From JALZAA01 sp035316005 (GTDB lineage: Bacteria > Actinomycetota > Acidimicrobiia > IMCC26256 > JACDBD01): 6,149 nucleotides of DNA. The position numbers and the translations under genes are program-made. The notes below the pieces were generated by a model. It worked only from the letters and a program-made list of their open reading frames with translations. It ran no database searches and was not told where the DNA came from. Each line of letters starts with the position of its first letter. Within the stretch, counting starts at the first letter, position 1. The stretch lies in the NCBI GenBank assembly GCA_035316005.1, contig DATFXK010000236.1, positions 1-6,149 of the forward strand, written 5' to 3'. Below, piece by piece: positions 1-5,638 of the stretch.

Positions 1-413
1 CCCGCCGCACCCGCTCGGGCGAGATCTCGTCGTACTCGGGGCTCGGACAGACCGCGCCCGTGCTGGCGCTGCTGATGTCGGCGTTCCTGTTCGCCCTCGC
101 CGGGATCCCGCCCCTGGCGGGCTGGTTCGCCAAGTTCGTGATGTTCCGCGCCATCTTCAACGCCGGTACCCCCGCCGCGTACACGCTCGGGGTGATCGCC
201 GCCGTGAACTCGGTGATCGCGCTCTTCTATTACGCCGGTGTGGTTCGCCGCATGTGGTTCCGCGACCCGTCCGAGGCCGGCGTCGAGCAGGTCCCGGCGC
301 GCACGCCGCCTGCCCTCGGCATCGCGCTGACGATCTCGGCCGCGGTCGTCGTCGTGGTCGGGATCTATCCGCAGCTGTTCGCCCGCATCGGCGAGGTCGC
401 CTTCCCGGGCTGA
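1..413 (+). CDS. nuoN: NADH-quinone oxidoreductase subunit N (NuoN), C-terminal part, 5' end outside window
   Basis: Membrane subunit of respiratory complex I, one of the antiporter-like subunits (L, M, N) that move protons as NADH reduces quinone. The reading frame is open from base 3 to a TGA at 411-413, giving the last 136 residues; the start lies upstream. A membrane segment carries the family signature LAGIPPLAGWFAKF. Its lysine (GWFAKF) matches the lysine of the E. coli NuoN helix that is important for proton transfer. Two more hydrophobic segments follow (around AAYTLGVIAAVNSVIALFYY and ALTISAAVVVVVGIYP), and the protein ends at EVAFPG, so the C-terminus is complete. NuoL and NuoM share the fold, but the short tail and the position as the last nuo gene favour NuoN. 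The rest of the nuo operon is expected to the left. The methyltransferase gene 16 bases downstream is probably on the same transcript. Confidence 0.93.
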   Translation, partial: RRTRSGEISSYSGLGQTAPVLALLMSAFLFALAGIPPLAGWFAKFVMFRAIFNAGTPAAYTLGVIAAVNSVIALFYYAGVVRRMWFRDPSEAGVEQVPARTPPALGIALTISAAVVVVVGIYPQLFARIGEVAFPG

Positions 414-427
414 CGCCTCGGAGGCGT
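413..427 (+). promoter_or_regulatory. Inverted repeat masking the Shine-Dalgarno of the methyltransferase gene
   Basis: ACGCCTC (413-419) and GAGGCGT (421-427) are perfect inverted repeats around one central G. As RNA this can form a 5-bp GC-rich stem with a TCGGA loop. The ribosome binding site GGAGG (420-424), five bases before the GTG start at 430, lies in the loop and 3' arm. The left arm begins in the last base of the nuoN stop codon, so a ribosome finishing nuoN would disrupt the stem. The repeat is directly visible; the role in translational coupling is inferred. Confidence 0.45.
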
Positions 428-429
428 GC

Positions 430-1593
430 GTGGCTGCTCCCGCCGAGCGCATCGCGGAGCGCATCCGGCGCGAGGGGCCGGTCCCCTTCGACCGGTACGT
501 CGACATCGCCCTGTACGACGAGGACGGCGGCTTCTTCGCCCGCGGCGGCGGCGCCGGGCGGGCCGGGCGCGACTTCGTGACGAGCCCCGAGGTCGGCACC
601 CTGTTCGGCGCCCTCGTGGCGCGCTTCCTCGACCGCTCGTGGATCGATCTCGGCCGGCCGGACCCGTTCGTCATGGTCGACGCCGGCGCCGGGCGCGGCC
701 GTCTCGTTGCCGACGTCCTCCGGGCGCGACCGGAGTGTGCACCTGCGCTGCGCTCCGTGCTCGTGGAACGCGCGGCGGTCCTGCACGCCGCGCAGCCCGA
801 GCTGCTCACGCTGGAGCCCGCGGACCGCGCCTTCGGGCCCGCGGTCCGGGACGAGCCCGACGAGGCGCCCCGACCGATCGAGGGCATCGGCCCGATCGTC
901 ACCTCGCTCCAGGAGATGCCCGCGCTCGAGCTCCCCGCCGGGGTCGTGATCGCGAACGAGCTGCTCGACAACCTGCCGTTCCGCATCGTGGAGCGCGCCG
1001 GTGGCGCGTGGAGCGAGGTGCGGGTCGGGAACGAGGAGGGCAGGTTCGTCGAGGTCGTCGTGCCGGCGTCACTCGAGGTGGCGGCGGCGGCCGACGAGGT
1101 GGCGGCGGGCGTCGCGGTGCCGGACGGGGCGCGCCTGCCCGTTCCGACGGCTACGGTCGACTGGTTGACCGAGTGCGGTCATGTGCTGCGGCGCGGCTTC
1201 CTCGTCGTCGTCGACTACGCGGATTCGGCGGCGTCCCTGGCCACCCGGCCGCAGCACGAGTGGCTTCGTACGTACCGCGCCCACCAGCGCGGTGGCTCAC
1301 CCCTCGACGCGCCGGGAAGTCAGGACATCACCGCGACGGTCCCGGAGGAGCATCTCGTCGCCCACGCGACCCGTGCCCGGTTCCGGCTCGTCGAGCACGT
1401 CGCGCAAGCCGAGTGGCTCGCCGGTCTCGGGATCGACGGCCTCGTCGACGACGCCCGCGGCCTGTGGCGCGAACGCGCCGCCGTCGGAGACCTCGAGGCG
1501 CTGGTCGCCCGCAGCCGCGTGAGCGAGGCCGCCGCCCTCACCGACCCGTCCGGGCTCGGCACCCACGCCGTGTTCGTGTTCGCGAAGGGCTAG
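430..1593 (+). CDS. SAM-dependent methyltransferase, MidA/NDUFAF7 family (DUF185, COG1565)
   Basis: A 387-aa class I methyltransferase. The family member NDUFAF7 in mitochondria dimethylates an arginine of the 49-kDa complex I subunit (bacterial NuoD homologue) during assembly; bacterial members are mostly uncharacterised. Family signatures appear in order: the N-terminal helix and PVPFDRYVDIALYDEDGGFF (residues 18-36); the RDFVTSPEVGTLFG block (47-60); the SAM-binding glycine loop VDAGAGRGRL (83-92); ANELLDNLPF (175-184), equivalent to the family NE..D.LP motif; VVDYAD (260-265); and RTYRAHQ...GSQDITATV (280-304). Length is normal for the family. The start is GTG at 430, with GGAGG at 420-424; the first residues align with the usual family N-terminus. 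It follows nuoN by 16 bases on the same strand, which suggests co-transcription with complex I and supports a role on that complex, most likely on NuoD. The target is inferred. The gene ends in a 4-bp stop overlap with the convergent downstream gene. Confidence 0.9.
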   Translation: MAAPAERIAERIRREGPVPFDRYVDIALYDEDGGFFARGGGAGRAGRDFVTSPEVGTLFGALVARFLDRSWIDLGRPDPFVMVDAGAGRGRLVADVLRARPECAPALRSVLVERAAVLHAAQPELLTLEPADRAFGPAVRDEPDEAPRPIEGIGPIVTSLQEMPALELPAGVVIANELLDNLPFRIVERAGGAWSEVRVGNEEGRFVEVVVPASLEVAAAADEVAAGVAVPDGARLPVPTATVDWLTECGHVLRRGFLVVVDYADSAASLATRPQHEWLRTYRAHQRGGSPLDAPGSQDITATVPEEHLVAHATRARFRLVEHVAQAEWLAGLGIDGLVDDARGLWRERAAVGDLEALVARSRVSEAAALTDPSGLGTHAVFVFAKG

Positions 1594-2426
1594 GCGCCCG
1601 CGGGCACGAGACGCCACCGACCGGGCTCGTCGGCCGGCACGATCGTGCCGGCGCCCGGGCTCGCCCAGAGCGGGCCGATGACGAGCGTGTTCTCGCCGGC
1701 CGCGCGTTCCAGCAGAGCCCGCCGCGTCTTCGCCGCCAGCTCGATGTCCTCGTCGAGCCCGGCGCGGGGCTCGGGCGCGAAGACCTGGGCCGGATGGAGG
1801 AACAGGTGGCCGACGACGACCGCATCGTGACCCTCGGGCCCGATGCGCACGAACCGGTGGCCGGCCGAGTGGCCGGGAGCCGGCTCGGTCGCGACCTCGC
1901 CCACGACGGGCCCTTCGGTCTCGTCGACCAGGCCTTCGTCGAGCAGCACCTCGTACGGCTCCGCGCCCGGGAGCCGTCCCGCTCGCAGGGCCGCGATCTC
2001 CTCCGAGGCGATCACATACTTCGCGTTGGGGAAGGTGGGCTCCTCTCCGCGGCTCGTCGGGCGGGTGTTGACTCCCACGCCGTCGATGTGGGTGTCGATC
2101 ACGACGTCGACGGAGTCCGGAGGGAACCCGGCCTCGGCGAGGCGGTCGCACAGCCGGTCGATGCGGGCGCCGGCCTCCGGCGTCGTCCGGTCGGTGTCCG
2201 TGAACACGAGCCACGGGTCGACCACGACCCGCGCGCCGGGCGTCTCGATCGCGAGCGCCGACGACCCGACTCGCAGCTCGAACGCGTCGGTCACGAACCT
2301 CGGGTGCAGCCACGATGCCTGCGAACGCAGCACCGCCGCCGTCGCGTCGTCCTGCGGCACCACGAGTTCGAAGTCCTCGTCGGCAACACGCGTGATCGTC
2401 GTGTCGCCGACCCGCCACCGGAGCAC
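1590..2426 (-). CDS. Metallo-beta-lactamase-fold protein with degenerate metal-binding site
   Basis: A 278-aa protein with the layout of the secreted-lactonase/methyl-parathion-hydrolase-like branch of MBL-fold hydrolases. Blocks visible in order are RVVVDPWLVF (66-75), VDVVIDTHIDGVGVNT (106-121), PTFPNAKYVIASEE (130-143), PAPGHSAGH (182-190), GHLFLHPAQV (206-215) and a C-terminal GRWRLVP. The ligands are poorly kept. The usual THLHxDHVGxNT has become THIDGVGVNT, which is two residues shorter and keeps only H113 for certain. The bridging aspartate before the HPAQV block is a histidine (H207), and the late histidine of the usual GTHFPxP is a leucine (L253). The third-strand histidine H186 remains. 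It may therefore bind metal differently or not be a hydrolase at all. The start is GTG at 2426-2424; an in-frame TAG four codons upstream (2436-2438) limits any extension. No strong ribosome binding site is visible. The gene lies downstream of the VOC gene but behind a strong hairpin. Substrate unknown. Confidence 0.85.
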   Translation of the reverse strand: MLRWRVGDTTITRVADEDFELVVPQDDATAAVLRSQASWLHPRFVTDAFELRVGSSALAIETPGARVVVDPWLVFTDTDRTTPEAGARIDRLCDRLAEAGFPPDSVDVVIDTHIDGVGVNTRPTSRGEEPTFPNAKYVIASEEIAALRAGRLPGAEPYEVLLDEGLVDETEGPVVGEVATEPAPGHSAGHRFVRIGPEGHDAVVVGHLFLHPAQVFAPEPRAGLDEDIELAAKTRRALLERAAGENTLVIGPLWASPGAGTIVPADEPGRWRLVPAGA

Positions 2427-2472
2427 CCGCGCAACCTACCCGTCGCCCGGCCGGCGCCCCGACCGAGATGCG

Positions 2473-2512
2473 GAGCCCGGCGCGCGGCGGGGGGAGCACC
2501 GCGCGCCGGCTC
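2473..2512 (-). terminator. Strong GC-rich hairpin just after the VOC gene, probable terminator or attenuator
   Basis: GAGCCCGGCGCGCGG (2473-2487) pairs with CCGCGCGCCGGCTC (2499-2512): 14 base pairs with one bulged C and an 11-base loop. On the minus strand it begins three bases past the VOC stop codon (2516-2518) and ends about 46 bases before the start of the MBL-fold gene. There is no T-run after it, which is common in high-GC actinobacteria, so it could stop transcription, stabilise the VOC mRNA end, or only attenuate read-through. Confidence 0.6.
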
Positions 2513-2515
2513 GCA

Positions 2516-2869
2516 TCAGCTCGGCTCCTGGAGGATGCCGATGCGGTGGCCCTCCGGGTCGGTGACCATCGCGATCGTCGGTCCGTCCGGGGTCGTCGGC
2601 GTCGGCGGCTGGACCACCTTGGCGCCGAGCTTCTCGGCTTGCCGGAGCCGGGCCTCGAGGTCCGGGACCTGCACGTAGAACGACACGTACTCGGTGTCGG
2701 CCCCGCCGAAGATCCCGCCCGGGACCCCGCCCTCGCCGCCGGTCTCGACCATGCCGTAGCCGATGGGGTTGTCGGCGTTGACCTTCCAGTGGAAGAGCTC
2801 GCTGTAGAACTTCGAAAGGGTGTCGAGGTCACGCCCGGCGACCTCGAACCACACCACCGGTGCACCCAT
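2516..2869 (-). CDS. VOC family protein (glyoxalase/bleomycin-resistance/dioxygenase fold)
   Basis: A 117-aa single-module vicinal-oxygen-chelate protein. Landmarks are PVVWFEVAGRDLDTLSKFYS (4-23), the FHWKVN segment (26-31) that corresponds to the usual FGW, the glycine-rich GGEGGVPGGIFGG (44-56), YVSFYVQVPDLEA (61-73) and the C-terminal TDPEGHRIGILQ (103-114). The first-strand position that is often a metal-binding histidine is tryptophan here (W7), as I recall for many actinobacterial members of this subgroup, so a classical glyoxalase I activity should not be assumed. The start is ATG at 2869-2867, backed by GAGGAGG at 2883-2877, seven bases upstream on the minus strand. The gene diverges from acs across a 153-bp region holding a palindrome. 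A hairpin follows the stop codon. The substrate cannot be read from the sequence; detoxification or small-molecule binding is typical for the family. Confidence 0.88.
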   Translation of the reverse strand: MGAPVVWFEVAGRDLDTLSKFYSELFHWKVNADNPIGYGMVETGGEGGVPGGIFGGADTEYVSFYVQVPDLEARLRQAEKLGAKVVQPPTPTTPDGPTIAMVTDPEGHRIGILQEPS

Positions 2870-2890
2870 CTCGATTCCTCCTCGTTCGGA

Positions 2891-2918
2891 TCTGTCTCTG
2901 ACGGTCTGTCTGAGACAG
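2891..2918. promoter_or_regulatory. Candidate operator: CTGTCT-G-AGACAG palindrome with an upstream half-site
   Basis: CTGTCTGAGACAG (2906-2918) is a perfect 6-bp inverted repeat around a single G. A second TCTGTCT copy lies 14 bases to the left (2891-2897, against 2905-2911), so the region holds three CTGTCT-type half-sites. It sits just upstream of the VOC ribosome binding site and about 105 bases before acs, so a dimeric repressor bound here would most directly block the VOC transcript. The repeat is visible; the regulator and its effect are inferred, and no regulator gene is present in this window. Confidence 0.4.
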
Positions 2919-2964
2919 CGTGCGACGGGGCGGCGACAACCCCCTGTCGGGTATTCCGCCGGAG

Positions 2965-2991
2965 TGACGTGACGTCGGGCGCAGATAGCCT
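2965..2991 (+). promoter_or_regulatory. Weak candidate promoter for acs
   Basis: TGACGT (2965-2970) and TAGCCT (2986-2991) are separated by 15 bases and lie about 30 bases upstream of the acs start. The -10-like element fits the relaxed actinobacterial TANNNT pattern, but the spacing is short and the -35 match is poor. The short tandem TGACGTGACGTC (2965-2976) overlaps it and could also be a binding site. A promoter is expected in this divergent region; this is only the best visible guess. Confidence 0.22.
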
Positions 2992-3013
2992 GACCCGGGC
3001 AGTCGGTGACGAA

Positions 3014-3020
3014 GGGGGAG
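3014..3020 (+). promoter_or_regulatory. acs: Ribosome binding site fixing the acs start
   Basis: A purine run, GGGGGAG, lies two bases before the ATG at 3023, with its G-rich core at a usable distance. The reading frame stays open for 555 bases further upstream. This site and the alignment of the protein N-terminus to the family set the true start at 3023. Confidence 0.65.
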
Positions 3021-3022
3021 CG

Positions 3023-4990
3023 ATGCCGGAAGCCACCATCGAAGCGCTGCTCGCAGAGGGCCGGACGTTCCCGCCGCCGCCCGAGTTCAAGAAGACGGCG
3101 CTCGTCACCGACGCCGAGATCTACGACGAGGCGGAGCGGGACCTCGAGGGCTTCTGGGCCCGCCAGGCCGCCGACCTCCTCGACTGGAGCGAGGAGTGGC
3201 ACACGATCCTCGAGTGGGACCTGCCCTTCGCCAAGTGGTTCGTCGGCGGGAAGCTCAACGTCAGCGAGAACTGCCTCGACCGCCACGTCGCCGCCGGGCA
3301 CGGCGAGCAGGTCGCGTACCACTGGGAGGGCGAGCCGGGCGACACCCGCACGATCACGTACGCACAGCTCCTCGAGGAGGTGCAGCGCGTCGCCAATGCC
3401 CTCAAGTCCCTCGGAGTCGAGAAGGGCGACCGGGTCAACATCTACCTCGGGATGGTCCCGGAGCTGCCGATCGCCATGCTCGCCTGCGCGCGCATCGGTG
3501 CCCCGCACTCGGTGGTCTTCGGCGGGTTCTCGGCGGAGTCGCTGCGCGACCGCATCAACGACGCCGAGGCCCGTCTGCTCATCACCGCCGACGGCGCCTG
3601 GCGCCGGGGTCAGGTCGTCCCGCTCAAGCACAGCGCCGACACCGCCATGGCCGAGACCCCGTCCATCGAGCGCTGCCTCGTCCTGCGCCGCACCGGCCAG
3701 GACGTGCCGATGCAGGACGGCCGGGACATCTGGTGGGACGACCTCGTGCCGGGCCAGTCCGCCGACTGCCCGCCCGAGCCGATGGACTCGGAGGACCTTC
3801 TCTATCTCCTCTACACGAGCGGGACCACGGCGAAGCCCAAGGGGATCATGCACACGACGGGCGGGTACCTCACCCAGGTCGCGTGGACGCACCGGTACGT
3901 CTTCGACATCAAGCCCGAGACCGACGTCTACTGGTGCGCAGCCGACGTCGGTTGGGTGACCGGGCACTCGTACATCGTCTACGGGCCCCTGGCGAACCGG
4001 ACGACCAGCGTGATGTACGAGGGCACGCCCGACTACCCCGACAAGGACAGGCTGTGGTCGATCGTCGAGCGGTACGGCGTGACGATCCTGTACACCGCGC
4101 CCACCGCCATCCGCAGCTTCATGAAATGGGGCACCGAATACCCCGACAAGCACGACATGTCGTCGCTCCGACTGCTCGGCAGCGTCGGCGAGCCCATCAA
4201 CCCCGAGGCGTGGGTCTGGTACTGGCAGGAGATCGGGGGCGGACGGTGCCCGGTGGTCGACACGTGGTGGCAGACCGAGACGGGCGCCATCCTCATCAGC
4301 CCGCTGCCCGGCGCCACGACGCTGAAGCCAGGGAGCGCGACGTTCCCGCTCCCCGCTGTCGGCGCGGACGTCGTCGACGACCAGGGCAACTCGGTGCCCA
4401 TTCCGGGTGGTGGCTACCTCGCGATCACGCATCCTTGGCCGTCGATGCTGCGCGGCATCTGGGGTGACCCGGACCGGTACCGCGACACTTACTGGAGCCG
4501 GTTCCCCGGGAAGTACTTCGCCGGTGACGGTGCCAAGCGCGACGAAGAGGGGTACTACTGGCTGCTCGGCCGGGTCGACGACGTCATGCTCGTCAGCGGG
4601 CACAACATCTCGACCGCCGAGGTCGAGCACGCTCTCGTCGGCAACACGATGGTCGCCGAAGCTGCCGTGATCGGACGGACCGACGCGACCACCGGTCAGT
4701 CGATCAGCGCCTTCGTGATCCTCCGCTCCGGCTACGAGCCCAGCGACGAACGCGCCGCCCAGCTGCGTGAGCACGTGGCCGACACGATCGGACCGATCGC
4801 CAAGCCGAAGACGGTGCTGTTCACCGAGGAGCTGCCGAAGACGCGGTCGGGCAAGATCATGCGCCGGCTGCTGCGCAACGTCGCCGAGGACGAGCAGCTC
4901 GGCGACACGACCACCCTCGCCGACCCGACCGTGGTGGAGGGGATCAAGGACCGCTACCTCACGACCGAGGGCGCCGGCGACGAGGAGTGA
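3023..4990 (+). CDS. acs: Acetyl-CoA synthetase (acetate--CoA ligase, AMP-forming)
   Basis: A 655-aa cytoplasmic enzyme that activates acetate with ATP to acetyl-AMP and then acetyl-CoA, feeding acetate into central metabolism. Length matches the bacterial family (about 650). The N-terminal Acs domain includes LPFAKWFVGGKLNVSENCLD (67-86). The P-loop is YTSGTTAKPKG (264-274), then DVGWVTGHSY (308-317), SVGEP (387-391) and DTWWQTETG (413-421), whose tryptophans shape the small acetyl pocket and argue against propionyl or longer substrates. GDG is at 501-503, the hinge region GRVDD at 516-520, and PKTRSGKIMRR at 605-615. K611 is the catalytic lysine, the site of reversible acetylation in characterised homologues. 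The usual GHR of the C-terminal domain is GHN (526-528). The gene is divergent from the VOC gene, and its TGA overlaps the GTG of the downstream phosphatase gene. Confidence 0.95.
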   Translation: MPEATIEALLAEGRTFPPPPEFKKTALVTDAEIYDEAERDLEGFWARQAADLLDWSEEWHTILEWDLPFAKWFVGGKLNVSENCLDRHVAAGHGEQVAYHWEGEPGDTRTITYAQLLEEVQRVANALKSLGVEKGDRVNIYLGMVPELPIAMLACARIGAPHSVVFGGFSAESLRDRINDAEARLLITADGAWRRGQVVPLKHSADTAMAETPSIERCLVLRRTGQDVPMQDGRDIWWDDLVPGQSADCPPEPMDSEDLLYLLYTSGTTAKPKGIMHTTGGYLTQVAWTHRYVFDIKPETDVYWCAADVGWVTGHSYIVYGPLANRTTSVMYEGTPDYPDKDRLWSIVERYGVTILYTAPTAIRSFMKWGTEYPDKHDMSSLRLLGSVGEPINPEAWVWYWQEIGGGRCPVVDTWWQTETGAILISPLPGATTLKPGSATFPLPAVGADVVDDQGNSVPIPGGGYLAITHPWPSMLRGIWGDPDRYRDTYWSRFPGKYFAGDGAKRDEEGYYWLLGRVDDVMLVSGHNISTAEVEHALVGNTMVAEAAVIGRTDATTGQSISAFVILRSGYEPSDERAAQLREHVADTIGPIAKPKTVLFTEELPKTRSGKIMRRLLRNVAEDEQLGDTTTLADPTVVEGIKDRYLTTEGAGDEE

Positions 4991-5478
4991 GTCCCCCGTA
5001 TCCGGAGCACTGGACATGGCGCGACGGACCGGTCCCGGCCGGTGCGGCCGTGGTCGTCGACCTCGACGGCGTGCTCTCCGACGCCGCCAGCAGGCAGCAC
5101 TACCTCGAGGCGCCCCGGCGGGACTGGCGCGCATTCTTCGACGCGTGCGGTGACGACCCGGTCATCGAGGAGGTCAAGGTGCTCCTGGACCTGCTCGACC
5201 CGGCGCTGGCGATCATCCTGCTCACGGCGCGACCGGAGCGCGTCCACGAGCTCACGGAGGCGTGGCTCGAGCGGTACAAGATCCGGTGGGACGTGCTCGT
5301 GATGCGGCCCTGGGGCGACTACGAGGTGTCGCGCGACTTCAAGCGCTTCTCGGTCGAGGAGTTCCGCCGGTACGGCTACGACCTCCGCCTCGCGATCGAG
5401 GACGACCGCCGCAACGTCGAGATGTTCCGGGCCGAGGGCATTCCCTGCATCTACTTCCACTCCGGCTACTACGACTGA
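4987..5478 (+). CDS. HAD-superfamily phosphatase resembling the polynucleotide kinase 3'-phosphatase domain
   Basis: A 163-aa stand-alone HAD phosphatase. Motif I is VVVDLDGVLSD (22-32), with nucleophile D25 and acid/base D27. Motif II is ILLTARPE (77-84), with T80. K119 in RDFKRF is a likely motif III lysine, and motif IV is IEDDRRNVEMFRAEGI (137-152). The order and spacing, the VMRPWGD segment (105-111) and the EDDxxNVxMxRxxGI ending resemble the C-terminal 3'-phosphatase domain of T4 polynucleotide kinase, here without a kinase domain. It could remove 3'-phosphates from nucleic acid ends, or it may act on a small phosphorylated metabolite. The start is GTG at 4987, sharing GTGA with the acs stop codon. 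No ribosome binding site is well placed (GAGGAG at 4982-4987 overlaps the start), so translation probably depends on ribosomes finishing acs. No later in-frame start lies before the catalytic strand. Confidence 0.82.
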   Translation: MSPPYPEHWTWRDGPVPAGAAVVVDLDGVLSDAASRQHYLEAPRRDWRAFFDACGDDPVIEEVKVLLDLLDPALAIILLTARPERVHELTEAWLERYKIRWDVLVMRPWGDYEVSRDFKRFSVEEFRRYGYDLRLAIEDDRRNVEMFRAEGIPCIYFHSGYYD

Positions 5479-5520
5479 CGCGGCGACCGCAGCGGAGGTT
5501 GTGGCCGTTCTGGCCGCGTC
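5477..5520 (+). terminator. Possible terminator after the phosphatase gene
   Basis: GACGCGGC (5477-5484) and GCCGCGTC (5513-5520) are perfect 8-base inverted repeats separated by 28 bases. Inside that loop a smaller CCGC-A-GCGG repeat (5487-5495) is also present. The outer left arm starts within the TGA stop codon. There is no T-run. It would separate the acs-phosphatase transcript from the reductase gene, but the long loop makes this uncertain. Confidence 0.35.
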
Positions 5521-5626
5521 CCCGATCGAGAACGGGCAATGTGTGTGCCGTTCGCAATGGCATGCGCCGCCGGGCGATGAATCTGCACGTGGTCGGAGTC
5601 GGAACTGGTGCATCCATCACCAGGAA

Positions 5627-5633
5627 GAGGAGG
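5627..5633 (+). promoter_or_regulatory. Ribosome binding site of the reductase gene
   Basis: GAGGAGG, an essentially ideal Shine-Dalgarno, ends five bases before the ATG at 5639 and fixes that start. The rest of the gap from 5479 to here holds the inverted repeat after the phosphatase gene and no promoter I can name with any confidence. Confidence 0.8.
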
Positions 5634-5638
5634 AAACC

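Noticed and set aside
1596..1605. GCCCGCGGGC palindrome near the convergent gene ends
   Set aside because: It lies inside the last codons of the MBL-fold gene and is too short, with no loop, to act as a terminator; such GC palindromes are common at this base composition.
426..2678. A 750-codon plus-strand open frame running through the methyltransferase and opposite the MBL-fold gene
   Set aside because: It is arginine- and proline-rich low-complexity translation typical of the wrong frame in high-GC DNA, and it overlaps two well-supported genes.
2516..2869. VOC protein as a dedicated antibiotic-resistance or glyoxalase I enzyme
   Set aside because: The fold is clear, but the first-strand metal histidine is tryptophan and there are no resistance or methylglyoxal genes nearby, so a specific function is not supported.
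1297..3108. A 603-codon minus-strand open frame
   Set aside because: It overlaps the VOC, MBL-fold and methyltransferase genes out of frame and shows no recognisable motif.
2516..5134. An 872-codon open frame on the minus strand, mostly opposite acs
   Set aside because: It is a stop-free shadow of GC-biased codons. Its interior has no domain sense (many Arg, Val, Gly and Asp repeats); only its last 117 codons are real, and these are the VOC gene with its own start and ribosome binding site.
5539..5580. A 13-codon open frame (MCVPFAMACAAGR) before the reductase gene, which could be a cysteine-containing leader peptide
   Set aside because: There is no convincing ribosome binding site, no attenuator-like alternative hairpins downstream of it, and short frames like this are expected by chance.
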